Source of the DNA: Holosporales bacterium | GTDB lineage: Bacteria > Pseudomonadota > Alphaproteobacteria > BNTO01 | Direction: 5' to 3' | DNA: 18,088 nucleotides | NCBI GenBank assembly: GCA_031257945.1 | Contig: JAIRNU010000020.1 | Location: forward strand, 1 to 18,088 | Part shown: piece by piece, positions 7,657 through 14,861 of the stretch | Position numbering within the stretch: the stretch's first letter is position 1 | Layout: every line of letters starts with the position of its first letter | Program-made: the position numbers and the translations under genes | The notes under the pieces: generated by a model | Database searches by the model: none | Told to the model about the DNA's origin: nothing | Seen by the model: only the letters and a program-made list of their open reading frames with translations

Positions 7657-8145
7657 TCAAGAGCAAGGATTGCGCGAGAACTCCCGTTTTTTCTTGAAAT
7701 AGGCAGTTAACAACCGGGAACATTTTTCCTCGCTAAATCCTCCAAATATTTCTACTTCGTTATCGACATTATCAAAATGCGCCCCCCCCTTGCCCGGCAA
7801 TTGCACCATTTTTGAATCTCTTAAATCATAAGCTCCGAAAAATATCTTCTTTATCCTCATATGAGATATCGCAGCAAAACACATTGGACACGGCTCAAGA
7901 GTTGAATAAATTTCGCACCCCTGCAAATGCGTTTGCTTTAAAACACGGCACGCTATCACCATAGCAATAATCTCAGCGTGAGACACAGGCTGCGGAAGAT
8001 CAAGGAAATCGGTAGCCATTTCATTATGCGCTTTAGCAACAATCACGCCACTACGCACTATGACAGCGCCAACTGGCACAGCCCCAATCCTGTATGCCGC
8101 ACACGCTTCAGACAGGGCGACACGCATATGAGAAGAAAACTGCAC
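7657..8145 (-). CDS. tadA: tRNA-specific adenosine deaminase TadA
   Basis: The enzyme deaminates adenosine 34 of tRNA-Arg(ACG) to inosine, an essential decoding step. The zinc and catalytic motifs are complete: HAEI (H56, E58) and LEPCPMC (C86, C89), plus VPVGAV near residue 23 and the C-terminal helices LLTAYFKKKR. The length of 162 aa is typical. The GTG at 8145 leaves six residues before MRVALSEA, which aligns with the N-terminal helix of other TadA proteins; an ATG at 8127 would start at that helix. No clear Shine-Dalgarno is visible for either. The gene lies 40 nt downstream of tRNA-Asp on the same strand and may be read through from it. Confidence 0.9.
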   Translation of the reverse strand: MQFSSHMRVALSEACAAYRIGAVPVGAVIVRSGVIVAKAHNEMATDFLDLPQPVSHAEIIAMVIACRVLKQTHLQGCEIYSTLEPCPMCFAAISHMRIKKIFFGAYDLRDSKMVQLPGKGGAHFDNVDNEVEIFGGFSEEKCSRLLTAYFKKKREFSRNPCS

Positions 8146-8184
8146 GAACTACACGAACCGTACGGGCTCCTGGGTGGTCCTGGG

Positions 8185-8261
<77 letters not shown>

Positions 8262-8288
8262 AGGCAACAAACACAAAAAACACTCTCT

Positions 8289-8318
8289 ATTTTCAGCGTT
8301 ATTGGTGGTAAAAGTCAA
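8289..8318 (-). promoter_or_regulatory. Candidate promoter for tRNA-Asp
   Basis: On the minus strand TTGACT (8313-8318) is followed after 18 nt by GAAAAT (8289-8294), or after 17 nt by TGAAAA. It ends about 28 nt before the mature tRNA 5' end, in the gap after the PilO-like gene. The spacing is good, but the -10 match is only four of six. Confidence 0.45.
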
Positions 8319-8346
8319 TATCTTTTTACCGTTTTGTCAGTACGTT

Positions 8347-9156
8347 TTATCCCAAGAACTCCTGAACGTATTTCGTTGGAATCACAACGTCGCACCTAAT
8401 GTTAGCACTAAATATCATACGCTTCTTGCCAGCATTTCTGTATTTGTGAAGGACTGCCAGAAATTCGTGCTTTTGTAAAATCGGCTGGGTACGCTTTATC
8501 TTTAGGCTTTTGAAAATAATAAATCCTGGCACTTTTTCGGTCAGTAGATTCATAAACCTGACAACGTTGCTATCATTCTCGACGTCAAGGTCAAAAGAAA
8601 CGGGAATTAAAGAAAGTCCACTTTCCCCCAAATTCTTCCCCTTTTGCGCTTTATTTTTTATTTTGCCAATATTTTTTTCCTTTTTCATAATCTTCGTAAT
8701 ACTCTTCAAAGAATGCGTCGTCTCAACACTTTTCAATAAGTGCATCAGCGCCCCATCCGCATTTTCATTCCGTTGTAAAAAAGCGAAGTGTTCTTCTTGT
8801 ATTTTTTGCAGGGTATCATACTGGGCTTTAATTTTAATAGTATTACTTTGGCGTTGAGTTTTTAAATACGCCGACATAGCAAGTATTACAATACCACTGC
8901 TTAAAAACAGTACAGATTGCACATACCTTTTTATTATGAATGGTTTTGCAGAGGTAAAAGCATTCTTCCATTTTGCCTGAGGGTTAGGCTGTTTTTGTGT
9001 GGTTTCGTTTGCGTCGTTATTCCCCGCCGGAGTCGCCGCACTAGGATCTTGCGAAAAATGCCTGCTCCAGAAATACTTGCCGAAGAACCGCTGAATCTTG
9101 CGTTTTCTAATGGCGAGATTTTCCACAATCTTACGTCCAGATGTAAAGAAGCTCAT
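8347..9156 (-). CDS. PilO/GspM-like bitopic inner-membrane protein
   Basis: The product is 269 aa. Residues 1-75 are polar and likely cytoplasmic, rich in basic residues at the start. One transmembrane helix follows (about 79-97, SVLFLSSGIVILAMSAYL), then a helical stretch (100-135), and a C-terminal alpha/beta domain. VVRFMNLLTEKVPGFIIFKSLKIKR resembles the ferredoxin-like domain of PilO/GspM, inner-membrane alignment proteins of type IV pili and type II secretion. The ATG overlaps the stop of the upstream gene (TAATG), so the two are translationally coupled. The resemblance is at the level of topology and fold pattern; no family signature is decisive. No pilin, ATPase, PilC or secretin gene is in the window. 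Confidence 0.5.
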   Translation of the reverse strand: MSFFTSGRKIVENLAIRKRKIQRFFGKYFWSRHFSQDPSAATPAGNNDANETTQKQPNPQAKWKNAFTSAKPFIIKRYVQSVLFLSSGIVILAMSAYLKTQRQSNTIKIKAQYDTLQKIQEEHFAFLQRNENADGALMHLLKSVETTHSLKSITKIMKKEKNIGKIKNKAQKGKNLGESGLSLIPVSFDLDVENDSNVVRFMNLLTEKVPGFIIFKSLKIKRTQPILQKHEFLAVLHKYRNAGKKRMIFSANIRCDVVIPTKYVQEFLG

Positions 9157-10610
9157 TAATCCCTCCGCCGCTGCTGATTAAAAAAACTCTGAAGATTCTC
9201 TGCTTGAGGCGCTTTGTCAGGCACCAAAAGGGAAACTTTCACACATATCGTGTTATCGCTCTTTGTATTTATTTTAATCTCGTGTTGGCTTGGCTTTTTT
9301 TCGAGGCAAAGCAACAAATCACTTTTTATATAGTTTTTACTCTTGGTTAAAATATCCTTCGCCCGCAGTTTGTCGATTTTTTCTTTATAAAAAATGGCCG
9401 GAGACACCGTCGCCTCAAAAAACAAAGATTCTTTTGATTTCTTCTTGCTTTTCTGCGTAACGATTTTGCACTCTGCCTTGATAAGGAAATTATTCTTATG
9501 AATATTTGGGAAAAGAGTATTAAACAACGGGAAAAAATTATACGCTCCCCAGCTTTGCGCAGTCCGGCTTTTCCAAAGCGTTAAAACTATGCTTTCCAGC
9601 CATGCTACACGCTTGATCTCTTCAAAATCTGCAGTGGGAAGCGGCAGGTCGCGCAAATTTGGATTAGTTTGCATTAGCTCCCACTGGAAGTGTATTTCTT
9701 TATGCATGTAATATAAATTCTTCGCAGAAAAAAGTACACACAAGACAAAGAATGCCGCAGAGCCAGCTCGCAAAAATGTTGGAATCCAAAAATGCTTACA
9801 AAACAAAGAGGAATGCTGCTGAGAGGATATTAATGTTGTTTCTGGCGCTTCATCTTCAGCAAAAGAATAAATATTTACGCCACATTTAATAACATCGGCA
9901 ACAAGCCCTGCCAGCCGATCTTTTTCGATATCCAATTTATCCGGTAAATATATCGAAATGTCGTCGCCATGGTATCCTACTTTCCTTATATATTGGCATG
10001 TCTGCGCTATTTCTTCGGATAATACCGTAATATCGTTACTAAAGTTCGCAAGCTCCCGAAGCAGCACCATCTGTTGCTTAAATTTTACAGCAATATTCCA
10101 AATATTATTATTGCTAAAAACTAAACACTTCCAGGCAGTGCCCTCCGCCGTATCCTTTACTTTCGTTTCAATTCCTTCTGTGATGGATTCTTGCAAGAAA
10201 TTAATTTTGCGCAGTGTTACCTTGCTATTCTTTAAAGTATTTAAAATGCTTTTACTTAAATCAGAAACATCGCAGCTATTCAAAAGAAGTAATTTTTCGC
10301 CGTTATGTTTTACGATTTTATGATTTAAAATAAAGCGCTTTTGTTCTTTTTCTAGTTTTTTCATGTGATATTTCATAAGGAAAACATCAAAAGACCGTAT
10401 GGCAATCACATTAATTAAGTTGCAATGGATATTGGTAATATACAAAAATACAGCTACAGTATCTATATTGTTGCCGGCTATAATCTTACTTACTTTTTCG
10501 CATATTTGTTCTTGCGTTCCACTGATTTTTTCAACAGTACGGCCGCCGCTATTGCAAGAAAAACTCACAACAACGAAGCCGAAATTTACGCAAATGTACA
10601 AATCACACAT
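9156..10610 (-). CDS. GspL/PilN-like bitopic protein (BfpC/TcpR type architecture)
   Basis: The product is 484 aa with a large cytoplasmic part (1-280), one transmembrane helix (about 282-302, SAAFFVLCVLFSAKNLYY) and a C-terminal part of some 180 aa, presumably periplasmic. The N-terminus YICVNFGFVVVSFSCNSGG has the two-strand beginning of actin-like ATPase folds, as in PilM or GspL. Together with the coupled PilO-like gene this gives the architecture of a GspL-GspM or fused PilMN-PilO pair. The call rests on topology and gene pairing. The ATG at 10610 is used; it lies 36 nt after a candidate promoter. The leader or pseudopilin partners are not seen here. Confidence 0.45.
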   Translation of the reverse strand: MCDLYICVNFGFVVVSFSCNSGGRTVEKISGTQEQICEKVSKIIAGNNIDTVAVFLYITNIHCNLINVIAIRSFDVFLMKYHMKKLEKEQKRFILNHKIVKHNGEKLLLLNSCDVSDLSKSILNTLKNSKVTLRKINFLQESITEGIETKVKDTAEGTAWKCLVFSNNNIWNIAVKFKQQMVLLRELANFSNDITVLSEEIAQTCQYIRKVGYHGDDISIYLPDKLDIEKDRLAGLVADVIKCGVNIYSFAEDEAPETTLISSQQHSSLFCKHFWIPTFLRAGSAAFFVLCVLFSAKNLYYMHKEIHFQWELMQTNPNLRDLPLPTADFEEIKRVAWLESIVLTLWKSRTAQSWGAYNFFPLFNTLFPNIHKNNFLIKAECKIVTQKSKKKSKESLFFEATVSPAIFYKEKIDKLRAKDILTKSKNYIKSDLLLCLEKKPSQHEIKINTKSDNTICVKVSLLVPDKAPQAENLQSFFNQQRRRD

Positions 10611-10645
10611 GTGACAAGCAACACCACCAGCCCACCACGCTAATT

Positions 10646-10672
10646 GTTATATACAAAACGTACAGAAAGCAA
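10646..10672 (-). promoter_or_regulatory. Weak candidate promoter for the GspL/PilN-like operon
   Basis: On the minus strand TTGCTT (10667-10672) is followed by TATATAAC, placing TATAAC at 10646-10651 with a short 15-nt spacer. These are the same hexamers as in front of the LRR gene. The spacing is below the optimum, so this is tentative. Confidence 0.25.
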
Positions 10673-10810
10673 TCCCCCTCTTGGCGGCCTCGATTAAACT
10701 TCCCATAGCTTAAACACACATGAGAAGAAATATGTGGAAAAATACCTCATTTACTTCCCTTAAGACTTTTCCTAACATTTTGGTAAAGAGGGGTTGGAGT
10801 TCTCTTAATC

Positions 10811-12661
10811 GTGTTGCTTTTAGCTATCGTAGTCTTTTTCGCCTTTTGTGCCATTTTTTTTGCATTTTTTGTCGTTTTTGCAATGAAAAATACCAATCCC
10901 CCCCCAAAAAGCCAGAACTTGCTTGTGCTAGAAATCTTGCAAAAATCGGATAAGGCCTGGTGCATCATCCCGCTAAGCGAAAACTTTGATGAGCATAAGT
11001 TCGACGATGGCGCGGGCGAAGAAGACCGGCAAAACATAACATACTCTCTTGGCTTTTTAAAAATTATAGAGCGCATTACCGAAAACGCAGCTCCCCTTAC
11101 GTTAACAAGACTTTCAAAAGTTATTGGCGACAAGAATCCTTCGTTTTATGAAGGGATAAAGCATATCGTCCGCTTTGGAGGGGGGTTTTCTTGCGATATT
11201 GTTGTGGCTGAAAAGCATTACTTCGTGGAAGGAACCATAATCAACACTAATCAACAAGACACTGCCTCGGCGACTTTACAACACGAATCAGGTGGAATTT
11301 TGCTGACTGTGTCTGATCGCTCTGCATTGGTTAGCCTAAACGTGGATATTCAGCATTTGAAGCAGGCTGAATCCAGGTTAAGCCTACTCTTGAATAGCCT
11401 TCCAATCCCTGTATGGACCAAAAATAGCGACGGGAAAATAGATTTTTGCAATAAGGCGTATGCTAAACTCCTTGAAACACAGCCTCACCATGTTGTCTCT
11501 CGCCAATGGGATTTGATGAATTGTGTTACGGAGCAGCCTCTTTTGCCCGCTAACAATGAGTTTTTACCGGATAATTCGGCATCAGAATTACCGAGGCAAC
11601 GCGATACTGTGCATCAAAGAACGACTACAGAAGACCCGCGGAATAAGCCCAGCGAAAATTGGAAAAAAGGGCGGGTCCTGGAAGTATGCCTGAAAAACAA
11701 AGAAACCATGTTGAAAGTAGAAGAGTTAGTGCTCAACAGTAAACTAGCCCAAAAACCGGATGGCCATTTGGAAGGGGCGCAAAAGAAGCATAATCTTGAA
11801 GGAATAAATGCTGCTGCCGTTAATATAATATGTGTTGCTACAGACATTTCGAAATATAAAAACATAATAGGACAGGATAAATACTGGTTCAAAATATATA
11901 AACACATATTAGACAATATGAAAATCCCCTTTATAGTCTTTGACAGCAACGGAATAGCAAAAATGCATAACAGGCAGTTTTTGCAACTTTTCCCATTAAA
12001 ACCTGATTTTTTGGGGCAAAACGCGTCGTATGATGACATTATCGAGCATTTATACGAACTTAGGAAGTTGCCTGAGTATATCGGCGCCGACATAATAAAA
12101 AGTACATTTAAGAATTGGATTGATGGTTCGGTGCAGCTTCAAAGTGAAATGTGGCATATGCCTGATGGCGCCGTGCTAAACGTGCAGCCATCAAAATGTG
12201 AATTTGATGGTATTTTGATCATCATAGAGGATATTACGCAAGAATTAGGAATTGAGGGAAAATATAAGTCATTATTATCCGTGTATAACGAGATTGTTTT
12301 TAGGTCCCGCGACGCCGTGTTAATGATAGGTACAGACCATAAAATTAGGCAATGTAGCGAAAGCGTATGCTCAATACTGAATGTAGATTCTAACGGTATT
12401 ATCGGTCGGCCAGTTAAAGAGTGGCTGGACTCATTTGCCACGCAGCATAATATTCAGGGGTGGAAAGAATCTATTATTACTGCAATCGAACTACGCAACA
12501 GAAAATTTGAGTATTTCCAAACTAATAATGAAGAATTCATGGCATCTGAGTATTTGCCGTTACCAAATGGGTGGCATATGCTTGCATTTTTTAACAGCTC
12601 CGAAAATAGCGCAGAAAAGATTCACTTGTTTAGCGATGTAAAGAAAATTGCAGCATCGTAG
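10811..12661 (+). CDS. DivL-like multi-PAS membrane protein lacking a histidine kinase module
   Basis: The product is 616 aa. One N-terminal transmembrane helix (2-24) is followed by several PAS-type regions. RLSLLLNSLPIPVWTKNSDG (about 190-209) is followed by a PAS beginning ILDNMKIPFIVFDSNGIAKM. EMWHMPDGAVLNVQP ... GILIIIEDITQELGIEGKY (about 446-486) leads into a last PAS (RDAVLMIGTDHKIRQCS). This order and wording is that of alphaproteobacterial DivL and related PAS histidine kinases. In those a HisKA and an HATPase domain follow, but here the protein ends at EKIHLFSDVKKIAAS and no kinase motif appears downstream. An in-frame TAA at 10784 limits the start; GTG 10811 follows GGAG by 11 nt. 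In Caulobacter DivL controls the CckA-ChpT-CtrA relay. A signalling role without catalysis is inferred. Confidence 0.7.
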   Translation: MLLLAIVVFFAFCAIFFAFFVVFAMKNTNPPPKSQNLLVLEILQKSDKAWCIIPLSENFDEHKFDDGAGEEDRQNITYSLGFLKIIERITENAAPLTLTRLSKVIGDKNPSFYEGIKHIVRFGGGFSCDIVVAEKHYFVEGTIINTNQQDTASATLQHESGGILLTVSDRSALVSLNVDIQHLKQAESRLSLLLNSLPIPVWTKNSDGKIDFCNKAYAKLLETQPHHVVSRQWDLMNCVTEQPLLPANNEFLPDNSASELPRQRDTVHQRTTTEDPRNKPSENWKKGRVLEVCLKNKETMLKVEELVLNSKLAQKPDGHLEGAQKKHNLEGINAAAVNIICVATDISKYKNIIGQDKYWFKIYKHILDNMKIPFIVFDSNGIAKMHNRQFLQLFPLKPDFLGQNASYDDIIEHLYELRKLPEYIGADIIKSTFKNWIDGSVQLQSEMWHMPDGAVLNVQPSKCEFDGILIIIEDITQELGIEGKYKSLLSVYNEIVFRSRDAVLMIGTDHKIRQCSESVCSILNVDSNGIIGRPVKEWLDSFATQHNIQGWKESIITAIELRNRKFEYFQTNNEEFMASEYLPLPNGWHMLAFFNSSENSAEKIHLFSDVKKIAAS

Positions 12662-12680
12662 CGTGAAATATGAACGAAGT

Positions 12681-13598
12681 ATGATTAAAGTAATAAACGT
12701 ATTTTGTGGGGGTTTGATACTTGCGGAAATATTAACAGAAACATTATTGGGACTTTCGCTTAGTAATACGGATGATGATAATGTTCCCCTATACATTAAG
12801 AAATTAATAAAAAAGAAGGGAGCCCCCCAATGCGACCAAATTTGGTTTTGCAACGCATTAAGAGAGGCGGAAACCCTCGAGCAAGTGGTTACTATTTCGC
12901 TGATGCGCGGTTGCTTAGCTGGCGATATTTCTTTGGATGAAATTAGTGCGCTGTGGAGTCTTAGCTTATCAACGCCAAGGTTATATGTAGTAAAAGGTGG
13001 CGCTGATATAGCGGAAACGTTTAAGCAATTGCTTATCATTTACTTTAGCGGGGAAGTAATTGGCCGCGACATTTACTCCTTTTATACACAAGATCCCGTA
13101 GGAGGGCAGTTATGCGGTAGTACTCGCATACAAGAATTAATAATGCGCAAAATAAAGAACGTAGTTGTGCGGTGTAGTGGCAGCGGGCAGTACGAAGCTT
13201 TTATACGGTATACATTAGAGCAATTGTACGGACAAGCAATCCGCAAATATTTGCATTCGAAAATGCTAAAAACTGCACGTAAATTATTTAATGATACAGT
13301 CGCCATGGAGTTCGCTATGTTATTTGTGAGGCGATACACAAGAGCAACAGAAAAAGAGGCGAAAGAGGCGCTGGCGTTGCGCCTGAGCAAGACCCCGCCA
13401 AGGATATTAATTCTTGCCGGGCAGCGCTTTATGTCCAAAAACAAAGCCGATTCTTTCTCTATGGCAATTGTTGCGTATACAATGGCGGCCATACATGACA
13501 ACAAATTTCAAAAACAACTGGGATTTTTGATTCAAAGCCTGATATGTAATAACTGCGCAAAGGACTTCGAGCGCCTGGTTCCTGACTATCACCCTTGA
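12681..13598 (+). CDS. Unrecognised protein downstream of the DivL-like gene
   Basis: The product is about 305 aa and I do not recognise the family. The N-terminus has a moderately hydrophobic stretch (IKVINVFCGGLILAEIL) that could be a weak membrane anchor but is not a clear signal peptide. The rest looks like a soluble, mostly helical protein. Segments that might be conserved are QDPVGGQLCGSTRIQEL and VVVRCSGSGQYEAFIRYTLEQL. It starts just behind or overlaps the stop of the DivL-like gene: a TTG at 12648 and a GTG at 12663 are alternatives to ATG 12681, all with poor Shine-Dalgarno sites. It is probably cotranscribed with that gene. It contains none of the N, G1 or G2 boxes of a histidine kinase, so it does not replace the missing module. 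It converges on the Sel1 gene. Confidence 0.7.
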   Translation: MIKVINVFCGGLILAEILTETLLGLSLSNTDDDNVPLYIKKLIKKKGAPQCDQIWFCNALREAETLEQVVTISLMRGCLAGDISLDEISALWSLSLSTPRLYVVKGGADIAETFKQLLIIYFSGEVIGRDIYSFYTQDPVGGQLCGSTRIQELIMRKIKNVVVRCSGSGQYEAFIRYTLEQLYGQAIRKYLHSKMLKTARKLFNDTVAMEFAMLFVRRYTRATEKEAKEALALRLSKTPPRILILAGQRFMSKNKADSFSMAIVAYTMAAIHDNKFQKQLGFLIQSLICNNCAKDFERLVPDYHP

Positions 13599-13622
13599 AC
13601 CTCACGGGTTACGGGTCACACG

Positions 13623-14555
13623 TCAAGACCCAGTACACGCTTTGTTAATGATTTTCGACTTTTCTGCTTCGATGTTGTAAGCCATAATCTGTTGAACGCA
13701 AACAGTCATGGTCGTGTTACGTGCTGCATTGTTTTTCGCCTTTTCAAAAAGTCTTTTTGCTTGGACGTGGTCACCAGTGGCTGCGAAGTCATAGCCGACC
13801 TCTACTGCGGCTATAATGTGTCCTCTGCTAGCTGCATCCAATTTTAAGCGGCGGGCCTCTTGTGTAATGAATCTTTCTTTAGCTGGGTTCTTTTTAGCCT
13901 CTATTTCGAGTAGTTTCGAAACGATATACGCGCATTTTGCATTCCCGTTAACTGCGCCGATTTTGTAATATTCTTCCGCTTTTGTAAGGTCTATTGACAC
14001 GCCATCCCCCCGCTCAAACATAACCGCCAATTTATATGGGGCTTTACTGTGTTTGTTTATACTCGCTAGATTAAACATCTTTATTGCTGCCTCCACGTCA
14101 TTGATCTTTAGGTAAAATTTCCCAAGATGATACGCATCGTCAGGATTGCCCGCTTCAGCCCCGCGCTTAAGAGAAGCTATCTCTTCATTGCGAATATTAT
14201 TTCCATTCTCCTCGCTAACTTTCTTTGCGATAGCTTGCATATATGGCGCAGCTACCTCGCTATTTTCCACAGACGCCGCCTGATAAAAATACAGCGCCTT
14301 TTGGTATTGTTGTTGTTTTTCGTATGCTTGTCCCCGCTGGATTAACTCATTGCAAACGTCGCTTCCCTTGGAGTTTTGGGCGTGAGTGTCGTGCGTCTCG
14401 CCCGCATTACGCACCTCTGGCGCTTTTTGCCTTTTTCCAGCTTTTTCGGTATCGATCCTTTGGGCTGTAACCTTTTGCGCGCTAGCTCCATTTTGGAAAA
14501 TGGAGCTGCAAATCGCGCAACTTGCAAATATCATGAAAAGCTTATTAAAAGCCAC
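13623..14555 (-). CDS. Secreted Sel1/TPR-repeat protein
   Basis: The product is 310 aa. The chosen GTG at 14555, preceded by AGGACAGGGGG, gives a signal peptide AFNKLFMIFASCAICSSIFQNGASA with cleavage near residue 26. A GTG at 14600 would add 15 Arg-rich residues and spoil it. The mature part has tandem helical repeats: ELIQRGQAYEKQQQYQKALYFYQAA (TPR-like), then Sel1-type units such as GAEAGNPDDAYHLGKFYL, YKLAVMFERGDGVSIDLTKA and GHIIAAVEVGYDFAATGD. Sel1 repeats usually mediate protein-protein contacts in signalling and in host-interaction factors of intracellular bacteria; a specific partner is not evident. It carries a CtrA-type operator upstream that is shared with the tssB operon. Confidence 0.8.
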   Translation of the reverse strand: MAFNKLFMIFASCAICSSIFQNGASAQKVTAQRIDTEKAGKRQKAPEVRNAGETHDTHAQNSKGSDVCNELIQRGQAYEKQQQYQKALYFYQAASVENSEVAAPYMQAIAKKVSEENGNNIRNEEIASLKRGAEAGNPDDAYHLGKFYLKINDVEAAIKMFNLASINKHSKAPYKLAVMFERGDGVSIDLTKAEEYYKIGAVNGNAKCAYIVSKLLEIEAKKNPAKERFITQEARRLKLDAASRGHIIAAVEVGYDFAATGDHVQAKRLFEKAKNNAARNTTMTVCVQQIMAYNIEAEKSKIINKACTGS

Positions 14556-14610
14556 TTTTCCCCCTGTCCTTTGCCACCGTAAGGGTCCCCTCTCCCTCAC
14601 GACTCATCAT

Positions 14611-14639
14611 GCATGACAAATAGTTAACAAATGGTTAAC
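14611..14639 (-). promoter_or_regulatory. CtrA-type operator and promoter of the secreted Sel1 gene
   Basis: On the minus strand the sequence reads TTAACCATTTGTTAAC, that is TTAA-N7-TTAAC, and includes the classical TTAACCAT half. The 24-nt frame GTTAAC-N6-TTAACTATTTGT (14616-14639) is the same as in front of tssB, with 18 defined positions identical. A weak -10 candidate CATGAT follows. The coding start at 14555 is 60 nt downstream. The site also forms one arm of an 8-bp hairpin, AAATGGTT-AAC-AACCATTT (14629-14647). Confidence 0.6.
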
Positions 14640-14653
14640 AACCATTTAAAAAT

Positions 14654-14722
14654 TAGACCTATTGCAAAAGCCATTTCTACCCCGCAGAAAGCAAGGGCTG
14701 AAAATGGCTTACGCAACAGCTA
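14654..14722. repeat. Short palindromic MITE-like element
   Basis: The left end TAGACCTATTGCAAAAGCC (14654-14672) matches the reverse complement of the right end, TAGCTGTTGCGTAAGCC, allowing a 2-nt gap and a few changes. The whole 69-bp unit can fold into one stem-loop (CCATTT with AAATGG, then CCC with GGG). The ends match the 146-bp element at 4572-4717. It lies between the Sel1 gene promoter and the 3' end of the terminase gene. Confidence 0.6.
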
Positions 14723-14861
14723 TATTCGATCCTGGCGCCTAAAACCCGCAGAATTCCTGGCGTCGCAACACAGTGCAGTGCAACACCGTAGGCCCGGTCC
14801 TTCTACCTGTTTTGAAAAATTCTCAAAATTACGCAGCGAATACCGCTTGATACCACGCTTT

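Noticed and set aside
10670..10725. TTAA pair in the divergent region before the DivL-like gene as a third CtrA box
   Set aside because: The two TTAA halves are 12 nt apart rather than 7, so it does not match the consensus.
13599..13650. GGGTC...GACCC hairpin between the convergent genes as a bidirectional terminator
   Set aside because: The stem is only five base pairs, with no T-run on either side.
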